Assembly: GCF_021347895.1 (NCBI RefSeq)
Contig: NC_067124.1
Coordinates: forward strand, 23,240,521 to 23,304,520
DNA: 64,000 nt
Origin: Acanthochromis polyacanthus
Taxonomy: Eukaryota; Chordata; Actinopteri; Pomacentridae
Direction: 5' to 3'
Position 1 is the first letter of the stretch; every line of letters begins with the position of its first letter. The notes under the pieces are model-generated. The model was not told the origin of the DNA and did no database searches. It saw only the letters and a list, made by a program, of their open reading frames with translations. Below, one piece after another: positions 50,201 to 60,300 of this stretch. The position numbers were made by a program, and so were the translations under genes.

Positions 50201-50612
50201 GAACTACTGTCAAAGCAAAATACGGCAAATGTAGAGCCGTAGCCTGGAGAGGTGACGGTGACATCACTGGTTAAAAGGAACTAATACTCTGAGGAGTTTC
50301 TTTTAAAGAATACTCTGTATTTTTCTTTCACCATTTTCAAACACCACTACTTTTACATGTGAATGAGTCATATTTTAGCAATGTAACAGTACTGATTTTC
50401 ACTCCTCTTATCCACCACTGCATAGACTGACTCTTTTATTTCCTTTATAACTTCAAGTACCACTCCCAAACTACAGACAGAACCAGGTAAACATTTGAAG
50501 AAAAAAATACTCTAGCATGAACAGCAGTCCCAAAATTGAATCCTATTAATTTCTATAAATATCTTTCTTAGAAATATGATGAGACGAACACAAGATGTGA
50601 CAATTCTATTTA

Positions 50613-51092
50613 TTGTATGTATATATTATACTTTTCTTATCTTCTGGGATCCACATTTCCGTCACCTCTGCCCCTGCTGTCCTCGTCATCTGCAACCCGC
50701 ACTGGACCGGTGGGAGGGTGTTTGTGCTCGACCACAAGCACTGGCCAGCTCCCATGAAAAAGACGATAGACGACCTCCTCAATAAACACGGCGGGCAAAA
50801 GGACATGCTGAAGCTGGTGGACCAGGAGTATGCTGCTCTAGTTCACAGCAGCTGTAAGGACCCGAACAGCACGCTCCATCCCACCACTAAGCTGCACAGA
50901 ACACGATATATGAAAGACCTGAGCAAGCTGCTGAACACCAGCTCCTCTTTGAACACCAGCCCAGAGAAGGTGGAAGAAAGGCAGCGGCTTTGGCACTCTC
51001 TGACAGAGGGCAGTGAGACGACCAGCGTGCCAGTTGTTGCCATGCCGGCTGCTGTTTTTAACCCCCCCCTCCACCTTTTCAGACACCTCTAA
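50613..51092 (+). CDS. unrecognised protein of the tRNA-resident insertion, N-terminal frame
   Basis: I do not recognise this protein. A possible exon starts after TTTCTTAG at 50573. The frame is open from 50613 and is clearly protein-like from about 50680: a CNPHWTGG motif, then VFVLDHKHWPAPMKK, a Lys/Leu-rich helical stretch, and a conserved-looking RLWHSLTEGSETTSVPVV segment near the end. It closes shortly after a run of Cs at 51061-51069. A one-base slip in that run would join it to the next frame, so this is probably one broken or misread gene. No transposase catalytic motif is visible to me. Confidence 0.5.
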   Translation: MYVYIILFLSSGIHISVTSAPAVLVICNPHWTGGRVFVLDHKHWPAPMKKTIDDLLNKHGGQKDMLKLVDQEYAALVHSSCKDPNSTLHPTTKLHRTRYMKDLSKLLNTSSSLNTSPEKVEERQRLWHSLTEGSETTSVPVVAMPAAVFNPPLHLFRHL

Positions 51093-51127
51093 CGCAGGAC
51101 TCAACAGAGGAAATCGTTGAAAGTATC

Positions 51128-51716
51128 ATGACCAAGCAGCAGCAGCAGCAGCAGCAACCACCACAGCAGCAGCCGGGGAAAAGAACCCAGACGAAGAAGC
51201 ACCTGTCCTGTGGCCAGTCTAAGTCCAGATATGAATATGATGGTTCTTCCGTCCATTTCTTCTACCAACAGGGCCCGGTCAGGTACTTCTACTGTTCCAC
51301 TAAGGTTTTTAAAACATATGGTGCTGAAGGTCTGACAGATGCAAAAATGGACTTCAAAGACTTTGTACAAACAGAATTCTTTCAGCGTGAACTGGAGGCA
51401 ACAAAACAAAGGGTGGAGGAGAGAGGACAGCAAAAAAGAAAAAGGACTGACTCCCAGCCGACAGGGACACGCAAACTGGAGCTAAAGCAGGGCCCAGACA
51501 GTCCACACATACACGCTGGCTTCCCTGGAGTGGCAGGGAAGTACATCTACTGCCCAGCAAAAGTCTTTTCTTTCTACAAAGATAAGGGTATGGACAAGGA
51601 GATGACCTGGACAGAGTTCCAGAAGTCTCCTTTCTTTGAAGTGGAAAGGCAGAGGTGGGAGGCTGAAAAAAGAAAAATGAGTGAGAGGGTGGGCTGGTGG
51701 CTTATCATGTGCGTAC

Positions 51717-51774
<58 letters not shown>

Positions 51775-51793
51775 TGCTCTTTGTTCAATTTGA
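51128..51793 (+). CDS. unrecognised protein of the insertion, C-terminal frame with internal repeat
   Basis: The frame is open upstream of this ATG as far as the C run, which supports continuity with the previous frame. It has a poly-Gln/Pro stretch (residues 4-16). Two copies of a roughly 45-residue module follow: PVRYFYCSTKVFKTYG at about residues 58-73 and GKYIYCPAKVFSFYKDKG at about 154-171. Each is followed by an acidic/aromatic F-FF segment and Lys/Arg-rich helices. Between them is a basic stretch (QKRKRTD). The end runs into a TA microsatellite, so the natural C-terminus is probably lost. Function is unknown; the basic stretches suggest a nuclear or nucleic-acid-binding role, as inference only. 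Confidence 0.55.
51719..51769. repeat. (TA)n microsatellite
   Basis: About 25 uninterrupted TA units at the 3' end of the open frame. Confidence 0.95.
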
Positions 51794-51834
51794 TTTGGCA
51801 TGTTTGTGAAACATTTGAACTGTTGTTCTGTGTG

Positions 51835-51840
51835 AATAAA
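51835..51840 (+). terminator. polyadenylation signal of the inserted gene
   Basis: AATAAA about 65 bp beyond the TA run, in the sense direction, followed by a GT-rich stretch. Confidence 0.55.
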
Positions 51841-52260
51841 GAACACATTTCATTCAGTTCGGTCTGCAGGTCTCATTAATATGTGTGTATAATGTACAGT
51901 AATCAGTAGAATATTGTAATTGAAACTTTGAGGAAAATTACCAAGTTAGTCACTTAAAGAAACATTCCCTTATCTTTGATTTGTTTTCAATTTAGTTCTT
52001 CATTTCTGACATGTAAGTAGTACTAAGAAAAAAGACAAATAATGGAAAAATACAATAATGAATATACCAGAGAATCTCTCTGTAGTTCATGCACAAAAAA
52101 AGAATAGAAAGAGTTTTAAACTGATTTAATCCTCCCCCTGTGATTTCAATCATTTTTCCAATCACACAATCCTTATGAGACCCAGCACTGGGGACAGGGT
52201 CAGGAAAGCTGCAATTTCATTGGCTGTCACTGAGTGCCAACTATAAACGACTGGCCGCCG

Positions 52261-52313
52261 CGAGACCCCAATGGATTTCTAATCCATCGCCTTAACCGCT
52301 CGGCCACAACAAC
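52261..52313 (-). pseudogene. tRNA-Ser(AGA), 5' part of a split gene
   Basis: On the minus strand: acceptor GTTGTTG, intact A box TGGCCGAGCGG, anticodon arm GATGGATTAGAAATCCATT (AGA) and the start of the variable arm GGGGTCTCG. It is better preserved than the copy at 33.3 kb, so the gene looked normal before it was interrupted. Confidence 0.8.
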
Positions 52314-52406
52314 CTGATGGCTTATGAGCAAAACGGGTCCAAGATCATGAAGTTTTGTTGAATATTAACAAAACTCACATGGATTGCGACTACTGCTAAT
52401 ATGACA

Positions 52407-53099
52407 CAGGGTTTCTGCAGGGCATTAAAAATGTAGGCCTTGAATATCATTAAAAATCATTGAATTTGATTCTCAGTGCTATTAAAAATTCCTTCCGCAG
52501 TTTTCAAGAAAAATATTTGACAATAATAATATAATATAATCATTTGCCTGACAGACATCAAAATAAGTGCCACACGCGACCAGTCTGAACTGTGGCGTCA
52601 CTGGTACAGTTGTCTGCTGTAGTGTTTTCTTCTGTGTCGTTTTGTTGTTTTTATTTATCTGGACCCTGTGTCTGTAATAAAGTTTGATGATGATGATGAT
52701 ATAATGATATATAAACTCTAGACTGCGATTCCTCAGATATTTGCATCTGCGTAAACATGCCGAAGCGTTGCGATAAATATTCTGACCGGTCGAGTACAAC
52801 TGCCAAAAACTGCATGTTGTTAAAGTGGCCAACAGACTGGACCAGGTGGAGGAGACCTGGGAAATGGGGAAATTCCAGCAAAAATGGCTAGAAAACATGG
52901 ATTTCAGAGACTGATTACAGTCCGTGGGTGGTCAGAGGTGGTTTCCGGATTCAGAAATAATGAAATGTAGGGACAGTTTTCATATAAAAATCATCTTTTT
53001 TAAAAAACCAAACGTGTAATTTGTTGAGTTCACGGTTGTGGCATTAAAATGGCATTAAATAGCACTGAATTTGACTGGTTGATTTCTGCAGAAACCCTG
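52407..53099 (+). mobile_element. hAT-like DNA transposon remnant (long form)
   Basis: Termini CAGGGTTTCTGCAG and CTGCAGAAACCCTG. The interior keeps a fragment coding QKWLENMDFRD, which resembles the N-terminus of fish hAT-type transposases. A (GAT)n run is present at about 52688. The same element in copy 1 is deleted internally. Confidence 0.7.
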
Positions 53100-53470
53100 T
53101 GGCACTGTGCATATTTACATTAACTGCAGTAACTACATACAGCATGTAACATCCTGGTTCCTGCTTATGAGCTTACTGCTGCTCCCATAGTTTTTAATGA
53201 TAGCAGAACATAAGTATCACCGTTAAAAGCAAGAACATTAAACGTCTGTTTGTCATGTGCCTTCTGCAGTAACAGGATGATGTCTAATTTGCCATATACC
53301 TGCTGTGAAAATTATTTTCCATAATGCATATGCAATGTGTTTTCCCTTGTTACAGTCTCAGTTTATTGACACCATGAGGCAGTTTCCCTTATGTATTTAT
53401 GCACTGATATACAGTATCTTTTTATACCTTGATGTTTTTATGATAGAATGGAAACTGAAACAAAAGAAAA

Positions 53471-53543
53471 TGTTATGACCCTAGCTCGTTATGTGGGTAA
53501 AGGTGTAACATAATTTGCCCAGATGGAATTCGGCGTTTAAATG

Positions 53544-53580
<37 letters not shown>

Positions 53581-54108
53581 GGTACAATAATAAACAAAAG
53601 AAGAGGCAGCAATAGATAAATGTAAAAATAAAATACAAACGGCAACAAAAGAGACTCTAAACTAGAGTTATATCAACAGAAATATCCTAATCTAAATCCT
53701 AACACTAATGGTGTGTGACACAACCAAACGAAAAACTAGTGCCTCCAAGATTAGTTTCCACAAGAGTTAACAAAATACTAAAGCCTAAACAGAGTTCAAC
53801 AGTACAACAGGTTTCCAGATCGCGAACAAAGTCTTACTAATCGAAGGCACTGGAGCAGGGCTGGTTACAGCGACAAGCTCGTCATCCTCAGGCTGACTGG
53901 CGGCTTTATACTCGTCCACCACGGCACCGGATTGGTTGATTCTCATGCCGCAGCTGTCCTTGATTACTCCAGCTCCAGGTGAAACGAGTTGTCATCAGCC
54001 TGGGAGCGACAGGACATGCGCACTCACATACACACAGCACACAACACACACAGCACACAAGCACTCAAAGAAGGAGGAGAAACCCCAAATACGGCAACGC
54101 CCAAAACA
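53471..54108 (+). mobile_element. solo LTR
   Basis: A 638-bp segment starting TGTTATGACC and ending CCAAAACA (TG...CA), flanked by a perfect 5-bp duplication gaaaa (53466-53470, 54109-54113). Copy 1 lacks it at the matching site near 34500. It has a TA run and a CA-rich 3' portion and no coding frame, as expected after recombination between two LTRs. Family not determined. Confidence 0.8.
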
Positions 54109-54114
54109 GAAAAC

Positions 54115-55140
54115 ATGAGGCAGATGAACTCCCACAAAGACAGCTGGTCTGGCTGCATTCTTAATCGGTGTGGCACAGAGGAGCTGGGCAGTATTCTGTT
54201 TTATGCGACGCAGTTTGCATCGACAAAAAAGGTACTGTAAACTGTTTGTACTTGAGTCTTGTCACTAAAATGTATTAGAGGTGTATAAGAAGAGACAGAG
54301 AAATTGTGTGTGTTAAGTTATTGTTAAACATTCAGTGAAGGCTTTACAGTTTGTTGTTTCATGTACAAGTTATGTTGCTTGTTTTACATTATTCTTCCTA
54401 GTGGCAGTCACGAAAATATCAGTGTAACACTTAAATGACATGTAAATCTATCAATAAGCTGTAGGACTTTCTGTTGAATGAATTAAGTGAAATATGTGAT
54501 TTTAATCAGTGTGAGAGGATCTGTGTAAGTTCATTAGAGATCATGTAGCCTCATACTCTACGTGTGGTGTTTGTAACAGGTTAGACCGGTTACGTCTGAT
54601 CAAAGTGCTCCATGTTTCTTCAATTGCCTCCACGGGGCAAATCAAGTCATGATTTTCATGTAATTGAATTGAACTCAGGTGAAATTGTCTGACTGGATAA
54701 AGAATATTTAGCTCCCTTTTCTGTAAGTGTTTCTTTTCAGATAAAACGTCTCTGTGACTTGATTTGGGTGTGACAGCAGAATCAGGTGATCATACTGAGG
54801 GAACAGTATGAACTTATGAGCTGACGTTGTCCATTCTGTCTTTATAGCACAAATTGGTTACACATAAAGTTTTAAGTGTGTTGATCTTCAGTTGGTGTCA
54901 TTTTTTCTTACCAAAGAAAATAGTAAGTTTGATTTGCTGTACTTTTATATTCTGCACTTTAATATTGGTTGTAGTCTGTAATTTCCATTCAGGACCGTGA
55001 CAAAAATGCAGGAACTTTGGTTATAAATTAATATCCCATCTGAGACACACTACAAGCTGTGGTTTAGGTTCGGCCAAAGTGCCTTGAGAGCAAAATAAAG
55101 TCAAGTTAATTATCCACTGGACGCTTTGATCCTTAAGCTT
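54115..55140 (+). other. upstream block of NLR copy 2
   Basis: Matches 34515-35564. The possible 5' untranslated exon with donor AAAAAAG/GTACTG is preserved (to 54232). No gene is seen. Confidence 0.35.
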
Positions 55141-55274
55141 AAAAATATTCTATTCAAATGTTGGAAACAGCAGCAGTTTGGGACAAAGAGGAATAAAGAT
55201 ATATCAAGTTGTTGACAGTTCTTGTTAGTTGAATCAATTCATTGATGGGTTCGATCTCACTAAAGTAACTAAGT

Positions 55275-57045
55275 TGTTATGAAAATACTGTATTTGGTGA
55301 CTGAATGTTCGTATTCACTGTATTACTGTGTGATGTGTGCTGAAAGAGGAACAAGGACACAAGCTGGTCGAACAGGAATTTGAAAGAAAAGAAACCAGTC
55401 CTAATTGCCTGCCTGTAGTGACGCAGAGATAACACATACCAAGATGGGCGTAACCGCCATCTCAGAAGTGAGGGGGACAAATTTTTCAGAGCGATTTATC
55501 ATTCTCTTACATTTAATTGCACCGTCCTTAGTGGCTAAAGAACCACATAATCCCTAACAGCCACAGTACAATACCAGGGGACCAACTGGGCTAGTTCTTT
55601 AAACTATAAAGTATAAAACTTTAAACTATAAAATCTAAAGTTTTAGTGGCCAAACTCTAGTTGAGTTGACAACAATGTCCCTTGAACATCTACTGGACGA
55701 GTAGCCAAAGATGCCAAACACTGAACATGAAATGATCAGTACTGCCTGGTTTCTCCCTGCAATAGATATCTTATTCTCAGGAAGTTATAATCTCTCCTTA
55801 CCTGTAAAGACCCTACATCCTTGTCCCTGCTGCTGGCCTCTGATCCATCTCCTCCCTGACTCTGCTCTTTCTGTTATGGCAATAAACATAAAAAATGTGG
55901 TAAGAAAAATTCTGAAATAGCATTAGGAAGAGTAAAAATTGCAGTAGAATTTAACCTCAAAATCACTTTAACCCATAGATACATATTTTTTTCTCAGCCA
56001 CTTATATTTTTTTTTCACCTCTGCAGACCCTGCATGGTCAACATTACTGCTGGCCGCTGCCTCTGGTCCATCTCCTGCCTGACTCTGCTCTTTGTTTTGG
56101 AAATAATCATTTAAAAATCTGAAAATCAAAATTCTGAGATAGAATTAGAAAGAGAAGCAGTAAAAATAGTTGTAAATTTAACCACTTTTATACCATAGAT
56201 GGCCTATTCTTTTCTCTCCTCCCTGACTCTCCTCTTTTGGGACCAAAAGACTTAAATACATGGAGAGCAATTGTGAGCACATCTTCTGCCCAGAAATGAA
56301 AGAGGACTGGGTTTATTCCAAGAATAAACTAATTAGCAAGTAATGTAACAGAGGCAACCACATTTAAATTATTGTTAACTAGCTTAACATATTGATATAT
56401 TGCCACGTTTTACCTTGTCATCATTTAGCTAACAAGTCTAACATTGTTTGCATCCAACAAGGTCACACAACTTACACGGTTTGTTTGGAAAAACTGTGTA
56501 AAGTTTTTGCTTCTTGCTGGCTCTGGCTGGTTTGCTAAACATTACTCCAGACGCACGTTCAGCACTGCTCAGCACAGCAGCACGTCTCCTGTGGAACACC
56601 TGCGTCATGGTGCATTCACAGACGGCTCGGGAAAACACGTTACTGGATGCTAAAAACGGGTTTAGCTGTTGTAACGGCTGAAAAAAGTGCGGCGGACAGA
56701 TGTGGAAAGTGCGGGGGACATGTCCCACGCGTACCCCGCGTCCGTTACGCCCATGAAGACGGGGACAAAATGCGAATCACACACTTATTGTGGTGTGGCC
56801 CCCTCTAGTGGATGTGGCTATAAACAACGGCATAGAGTGTTTATGCCAGCGGCCGGCCCTGCATACCAAGATGTGTAACTCATGTTCATGTGTCTGGATA
56901 AAAGTTGTGCTATTTTTGTCCTTCATCAGTCACTTGTTCAGACTGTGCTCTGGTCTGCTGAGTCCTTGTGCAAGTAAACTTTGCTCTGACTTGAGAGATG
57001 ACTGAGTATTAATTTGGAAATATCAGGACTCCACTGAAGAATTTT
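55275..57045 (-). mobile_element. copy-2-specific insertion with exon-like tandem repeats
   Basis: Absent from copy 1, where the flanks join near 36025. It holds two diverged copies of a roughly 215-bp unit (about 55800-56020 and 56020-56225), each with CCATCTCCTNCCTGACTCTGCTCTTT, and a partial third copy. A GC-rich stretch at 56560-56770 looks like an element promoter on the minus strand. Minus-strand frames are short and Glu/Ala/Gly-rich, like the linker exons of some hAT transposase genes. Termini and family remain unclear. Confidence 0.45.
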
Positions 57046-57397
57046 CCTGACACCAGTGGTATTTTCTTAAAATAAGAAATGACTTGATCATTTACACTGA
57101 TGAACAGGAATTTGCATCAGGTAGAAAAACTGATTGACACAGACATTTGTTTATGTGGACAAATCTTGTGAAAGCACAGCACTGGGTTGGATCAACCAAG
57201 TTCAGTCAGATGTACACAAGATTATGAATAAATAACTCCCCCGTGACTGTAGAATCCAACCCAGCTCTCAGTACCCCGCATCACTTGGTTTCTGAGATCC
57301 TGCTCAAAATCTTTGATCTATAATTTTTTTTTTTGCTATGAATGGAGCCTTTTTAACACTCAGTTTGGTTTATCTGTGTAAAGGTGTATCTTCTATC

Positions 57398-60300
57398 ATG
57401 AGTCAGTCTGAGGAGAAAGATGTGGGAGTTCCACCTTCTAACACCACTCTGGGTGGAGATCAAGAAGGCAAGAAGAAGCCTCACAGGTAAGATAAAGTTC
57501 ACCAGCTGTGCATGACTGTTATCTGTGAGCTCATCTGCGAAATCACTACACTCTCATTCAAAGACATTTATGTCAAGAAAATGAGCATAACAAACAGATG
57601 TATGAGGAAACTTTAAAAAGTTCTCAGCCTTGCCAGAAAATGTCCCTGGAGAAAGACTGTTCTTGCATTACTTTTTACATAGTCTCCTTTAACTTTAATG
57701 CACTGGTCCACTGACGTTCAAGCTTTGATATCCCTTTGTGGAAGAAGGTCACATCTTGAGCCCCCAGATGCTCCTCAGCAGCACGTATGACCTCATCAAC
57801 ACTCTGAAAATGATTACCACACAAGTAGGATAGATAAATGTCAGATGTTGCCAGGTTGGATGAGGTGCATGGACAGTTCGAAGCTACATCTGGCTGCTTC
57901 TGCCACCTGTACTGTGTGGATGATTGCATTGTTCTGCTGCAGCAGCACACCAGCTAGAAGCTTTGATGGCTTCAAACATTTCAGTTTCTGTGGACAGTGA
58001 TGTAAGGCTTTATAGTATACAGCCTTCCCTCATAATGGGAGTTAACTCCCTTGCCAGTGAGGCTGAAAACTTTTTAAAGTACCCTTGTGTTAAATTTGGA
58101 AGTCAGTTCTCTCCTATTGTGTTCGTACTTTTGTCACATTTTGACCAGAAATTATGTTTATTTTTGTGCTACCGTTGACTTTGTTGTTTCCATTGTGACT
58201 TTTTTCGATGCTCTCTTGGCCAAGTGTCTCCAGAAGCACAGATTTTGATCTCAAAAACTCCTTAAATAATGCAATTTACCAGAGTTCCTAAGGCAAAACA
58301 ACAGCATTAAGTCATCTTACAGGTACAGAAATGGACCTGAATATGAAACTTTTGCAAAAAAAAAACAAAAACAAAAAACCCTCTTCACTGAACAGTAACC
58401 AGTCTGTGGTTTTCCCATGTGTTTTTAAGGGACACAATTATTATTAAGAGTAAGTCAACAAAACTTTAAGGCAAATATTTATTCTGAAGAAAAACAAATT
58501 GTCACATGTAACAAGTTAAAGTGTCTGCCCTGTTTGTATCATCAGTTAACTTCCCTATGTCACAGATTTATCAGAGTATCAGAGTAACTTTTTAAATTCT
58601 CTCTTACAATAAATTCTCTGTTAATACTACCACTACAAACATGATTGAGCCTCGACTTAAACAGTCTGTATGAATCAGATGCAGATAAAATCCTGCCTAT
58701 TTTGCATAGAAAAAACAACACACACCTGCAAAGTTCCCCCTGTGAGACTAAAAAAGTCTATTCTATTCTATTCTATTCTATTCTATTCTATTGCTGTCAG
58801 GACCCGTCGGCAGAAGTCAGACTCTTTTCCACAAAGCAGTGTGTCCATGATGAGTGACTCGTCTATGCTTCAACCTGTGGTTTTTAAACAGCAAAGTCAT
58901 CACTCAGAGTAAGTCAATATGCATAAACTTTGTTTCTATTTTCATTTCTTCTCCTGCTCTAAGTTTACTCATTTTATTTCTCGAAAGTACATAACAAAAA
59001 CTCTAACACTATCTATAAATTATTTGTTACAGTGCTGATCTGTAGTCTCTTATTCAACAAAGACTCTGACCCTGGGAATATATTAAATGCTCATAAAATC
59101 CTGCTATTTCACTAGGAAAAAACAATCAAACACTTATTCTGTTAATGGCAGGACCAAGCAGCAGAAGTCAGGCTCTCTGCTGTCAAGCAGTGTGTCCATG
59201 AAGAGTGATTCGTCTATGGCTCCACCTGTGGCTTTTCAACAGTCAGGTTCTTATCCAGAGTAAGTCAAGGAAGCACTTAAAAGCATGGATTCCTCTAAAG
59301 GAGAGTAACTATAATTAGGAATGCAACATGCTGCTATTTTCCTGATCAATTCATCTGTTGATTATTTTCTGAATTATTTGATTTCTAAAATGCCAGAAAA
59401 TGGTAAAATACAGTTGCTGATTAATTTGTCATCATCAATTAACTGATTATGTAACTATTAACTCTAATATACATCATTATTGCTACCACACTGTGGGACT
59501 GAAACAGTCAGTTTGCAATGTTGCCTAAGGTGGAAGAGTGTCAAAAAGCTGTAATTAAAGAAAAACCTGTCTTTCTGTTTATGCTCAGCAGGAAGTTTGA
59601 TGCTGTTGAGCACAAACAGCCTGCTCCATGGCCCATCAGTGCATCCATGAAGAGGGACTCTTCCATGTCTCCACCTGAGTCTTTTAAACAACGTGGTTCT
59701 GATTCAGAGTAAGTCAGCAAACCTGTTTAGAGCACAGAATCATTTTACAGAGGAGCACCTATAAATGCAGTTTTAAATTACAGAAATAATCAAGTTTTCA
59801 AGTTAAAAATTTCTTTCTTCAGTCAATCCTCTTTTTCTGTCAGAACCGAGCATCAGATTTTAGGATACTCTTCTTCAAGTTTTGGATCTGCGGAAGGCGA
59901 CCTGCCAATGGATTTACTTTTTGAATATGAACAGCCTGAAGTTTCAAAGTAAGCCAACAGAATATAGACATGAGGATTTTGTTAATGTACTGAAGATTAA
60001 AGATAGGTTAATTCATTAATCACTTACAGATTTATTTTTTAGTAGAGGTGTCCAGATTCTTAGATGTTCCATTATTATTTTCTGAGGTTAAGATTTGGAA
60101 TTATTGTTACAAGGAAAAGATTTCTTTGCCTTCAGATGGTGTTTGTTTCATTGTGGCCCTTATCAAACCTTTTCAAATAGTGCGCTGCTTTTATTTCCTT
60201 TTCAAGCTTCTTCTAATCACTTTAATAAAACAATTGCGAAATTTAATCCTGATTTAAGGATTAATTATCAGACAAGCACAACCATGACATCAATAAAAAA

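Larger units (their letters stand above)
49015..52260 (+). mobile_element. 3.25-kb protein-coding insertion splitting a tRNA-Ser sequence
   Basis: Copy 1 has the uninterrupted tRNA-like sequence, so this segment was gained in copy 2. It begins GGCAGCCGACAATTC and ends CAGTCG-like on the reverse strand (reverse complement of the end: GGCGGCCAGTCG). The ends are only weakly similar as inverted repeats, and I cannot define a clean target duplication. In order it holds a GC-rich promoter-like start, a spliced 5' exon, a 1.3-kb intron with a LINE tail, open frames for an unrecognised protein, a TA microsatellite and a poly(A) signal. A DNA transposon aimed at RNA genes (as the Dada superfamily is known to do) is one possibility; capture of a host gene is another. 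Confidence 0.7.

Noticed and set aside
49015..52260. Firm assignment of the tRNA-resident insertion to the Dada superfamily
   Set aside because: I see no transposase catalytic motif, no clear 6-7 bp duplication and no convincing terminal match; only the target type is suggestive.
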